Part shown: piece after piece, positions 62,296-64,000 of the stretch | How the letters are laid out: each line of letters opens with the position of its first letter | Numbering within the stretch: position 1 is the first letter of the stretch | DNA from: JAITWN01 sp964437335 | GTDB taxonomy: Bacteria > Pseudomonadota > Gammaproteobacteria > SZUA-140 | NCBI GenBank assembly: GCA_964437335.1 | Contig: CAYTGL010000006.1 | Location: forward strand, 40,345-104,344 | Length of the DNA stretch: 64,000 nt | Direction of reading: 5' to 3' | Position numbers and translations under genes: made by a program | The notes under the pieces: generated by a model | What the model saw: only the letters and a program-made list of their open reading frames with translations | Told to the model about the DNA's origin: nothing | Databases searched by the model: none

Positions 62296-63207
62296 TCAAT
62301 GCCACGGCCCTCCCGGGCGCCAGGTGCCTGTCCGCCTCATTCCCACCCGCAGATCCTCAAGGACCGGGGCAAGGAACGCATGCAGCAGGCGCATGAACTC
62401 CTCTTCCGGCTTCTCCGGCACCGCGAGACGAGCCCGTCGAGCAAAGGCCCGGACCTGCGCCGGCCGCGATGGATTCTCCCAGTACAGGCGCGTGAGTCCG
62501 ATCGGATCCTCGGTCGGAACGGGCGTGCGGCGACGCTCGAAGGTCCGTCGCACGGCCTCGGCAAGGGTCGCGCGATCGAACTCGAAGCGGCTCGCGAGAT
62601 AGTGGAGGTCGAAGAAGTCCTTGATACGGCTGTTCCGGTCACCGAGCACCACCATCGCCTCGAGCTTCTCCGCGACCACGGCCTCACGCGGATAGGCGAG
62701 CAGGTCCGGCGCGGGAAAATCGAGGAGCGACGGGTAGGCGCAGGTCTGCGGCGCCGGCCAAACCGTATCGCCAAGCCCCATGTCGATCTGCAGCGTCAGT
62801 CGAGCCTTGCCGCAACGCGCGCGCAGCGTGGCGCGAGCACCGGCGTACTCGTCCTCCGCACGGATCGCTTCGACGCCGATGTGCTCGCCGTCGAAATCCA
62901 CGGCATCCGGCGGAACGGGTGTGGCGAGTATCGCGCGAAGATCCTCGCGGATCGCCTCGAATTCGCCGCCGCCACGGCGCAAAAGGTCGAGGTCGCGCGT
63001 CGCCCGATACGGTCTGTCCGACCAAAGCCGCAGGAGCATCGCCCCTTTGAGCACGAAGCAGTCGCGGCGGTCCGATGCGCCGAGGCGGTAGAGGAAGCGC
63101 TCGAGGCAGTAGCTCGTCAGCAGAGTCTGGTGGTCGTCCCCGGTCTCCTTCGCCCGGTTGAGCAGACGCGCGGCGACCGAAGCGGCGAGATCGGCTTTGC
63201 CCGTCAT
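62296..63207 (-). CDS. AbiEii-type nucleotidyltransferase toxin
   Basis: 303 aa. The nucleotidyltransferase motif is FVLKGAMLLRLWSDRPYRATRDLDLL, which carries the Gly-X-X-Asp-X-Asp-like metal site in the family form. EKLEAMVVLGDRNSRIKDFFDLHYLASRFEFD is the second conserved AbiEii block. AbiEii toxins add nucleotides to tRNA or other targets and halt growth, for example during phage infection. It overlaps the AbiEi-like antitoxin by 4 nt, in the standard antitoxin-first order. Confidence 0.92.
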   Translation of the reverse strand: MTGKADLAASVAARLLNRAKETGDDHQTLLTSYCLERFLYRLGASDRRDCFVLKGAMLLRLWSDRPYRATRDLDLLRRGGGEFEAIREDLRAILATPVPPDAVDFDGEHIGVEAIRAEDEYAGARATLRARCGKARLTLQIDMGLGDTVWPAPQTCAYPSLLDFPAPDLLAYPREAVVAEKLEAMVVLGDRNSRIKDFFDLHYLASRFEFDRATLAEAVRRTFERRRTPVPTEDPIGLTRLYWENPSRPAQVRAFARRARLAVPEKPEEEFMRLLHAFLAPVLEDLRVGMRRTGTWRPGGPWH

Positions 63208-63806
63208 GCGATCGCGTCCAGATAGGGCTGCATGACGTGCGTGACCCGGCAGATGCGCGCGAACCGGGCCAGTTCGTTGGCGCCGCCGCGGTGCTTCCGG
63301 CTAAAGTCGCGCAGCGCCTCGACCGCGACGTCGATGCCCATCTTGTTCCGGTACTTGAAGCAGTCGGCAACGGTCTTCGCCGCGGAGTACACGCGGATGA
63401 CCACGCCTTCGACACGGTGCTCCTCCACGCCTTCGGTCAGCGCAAGCCCGGAAAAGCGGGCCACGCGCAGGCGAGGATAGTCGAGGCGTGGACGACGCGC
63501 CTTCTCGGGGAGCGCGATCCAGACCTCTGCGGCCGATTGCGTGGTCAGTTCATGGAACCGCAGGGCGGTGAACAGACAGAACACGGCCTCGGGCACACGC
63601 TTGGCGACCTGCGCGAGCGTGTGGGCCTCGGTGGGCGCGTGGCGAGCCGCGACGTAGATCCCGCGCGCCTGCCGGATAACCAGGCCCTCCCTTACGAGGC
63701 GGGAGAGAAGCGCGCGCGAGATGCCGTGCCGCTCGAGATCTCTGGGGCGCGCGAGGCCCATATTCTCGATCAGCTGGAGCGCCCGAGTCCTGTTGGTTGT
63801 GCGCAT
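63204..63806 (-). CDS. AbiEi-type antitoxin
   Basis: 200 aa from ATG 63806. The N-terminal winged helix (NMGLARPRDLERHGISRALLSRLVREGLVIRQARGIYV) is the AbiEi DNA-binding domain; the C-terminal part, PRLRVARFSGLALTEGVEE and VYSAAKTVADCFKYRNKMGIDVAVEALRDF, is the typical toxin-neutralising region. Type IV antitoxins act without direct contact with the toxin and repress their own promoter. A longer frame from 63878 has no ribosome site. Confidence 0.92.
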   Translation of the reverse strand: MRTTNRTRALQLIENMGLARPRDLERHGISRALLSRLVREGLVIRQARGIYVAARHAPTEAHTLAQVAKRVPEAVFCLFTALRFHELTTQSAAEVWIALPEKARRPRLDYPRLRVARFSGLALTEGVEEHRVEGVVIRVYSAAKTVADCFKYRNKMGIDVAVEALRDFSRKHRGGANELARFARICRVTHVMQPYLDAIA

Positions 63807-63923
63807 GGCAAGGGATGATACGAAACGTCGGGGATTGAACGCAACCCCCGACTCTTCGGAACAGCTCGCGAGGCGCAAGACGTCGGCACTTTGGTCCCAT
63901 GTGCCGACATTTTGAGTCTTCGC

Positions 63924-64000
63924 TCAGGCTGGCCCGCCCGTGACCTCGGCCAGCATCCTCACGATATCGGCCTCAATCTCCTCCAGCAGGCGCGGCGGGG
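63924..64000 (-). CDS. C-terminus of a gene cut by the window edge, possibly a restriction-modification subunit
   Basis: The last ~25 codons, ending at TGA (63924-63926), read RLLEEIEADIVRMLAEVTGG, an amphipathic acidic helix. Similar helices end some type I restriction-modification methylase subunits. This is only a weak resemblance. The upstream position of a type IV toxin-antitoxin pair would fit a defence island. Confidence 0.3.
   Translation of the reverse strand, partial: PPRLLEEIEADIVRMLAEVTGGPA

Overview
The window looks like chromosomal DNA of a GC-rich gammaproteobacterium. The evidence is gene order: kdsD-kdsC-lptC-lptA-lptB-rpoN-ptsN-rapZ, gmk-rpoZ-spoT-recG, and ubiC-ubiA all follow the usual gammaproteobacterial arrangement, and tRNA-Gly(CCC) and tRNA-Phe(GAA) closely resemble their enterobacterial counterparts. 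I cannot name a genus. No transposase, integrase, CRISPR array or rRNA gene was seen.

Left part (1-31 kb), mostly housekeeping. A di-haem cytochrome c with an unannotated 33-aa membrane peptide opens the window, followed by a 0.6-kb non-coding stretch and a multi-pass membrane protein. Then, on the minus strand: mutM; a GldA/GldF/GldG-like ABC system with a DUF4340 partner; a regulatory phosphotransferase cluster (rpoN, ptsN, hprK, rapZ, a mannose-family IIA, HPr, enzyme I) with no sugar permease; LPS/Kdo genes lptBAC-kdsCD; ubiquinone genes ubiA-ubiC; then recG, ridA, spoT, rpoZ, gmk and yicC. A divergent plus-strand chain of five overlapping genes (rph, rdgB, hemW, a CPXCG zinc protein, serB) ends against trmB-thiG-thiS.

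Middle part (32-48 kb). tRNA-Gly; a minus-strand trio of a zinc-ribbon membrane protein, a 34-aa membrane peptide and an attachment/eRF1-like protein; asmA-mutY-yggX; a SUMF1-like lipoprotein whose upstream region is a tRNA-Phe gene; a large CSLREA/beta-helix/DUF11 surface protein with a CFI-type C-terminus; a methyltransferase; a DUF1566 lipoprotein; a membrane methyltransferase; a SpoIIAA-like protein; and a PerM-type transporter.

Right part (46-64 kb), more accessory. An AspT-like antiporter paired with an unusually long Orn/Lys/Arg-type decarboxylase, a class II glutamine amidotransferase, a NodT/HlyD/DUF3302 efflux set without a recognisable pump, cytochrome b561, aquaporin, DUF4256, a DUF4136 lipoprotein, a P450, a serine hydrolase and an SRPBCC protein. 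Three genes here are broken (GNAT, VOC/PhnB-like, PIN toxin). An AbrB-type antitoxin with a clear palindromic operator survives next to the dead PIN gene. An AbiEi/AbiEii type IV toxin-antitoxin pair follows, and the C-terminus of another gene is cut by the right edge, so a defence-type island may continue beyond the window.

Across the window, a short palindromic element with core GGGTC(A/T)GACCC recurs at least three times exactly where convergent genes meet, with a diverged copy in the yicC/rph divergent gap. It supplies stop codons or C-terminal residues to neighbouring genes and probably acts as a bidirectional terminator. This is the most striking unexplained pattern in the window.
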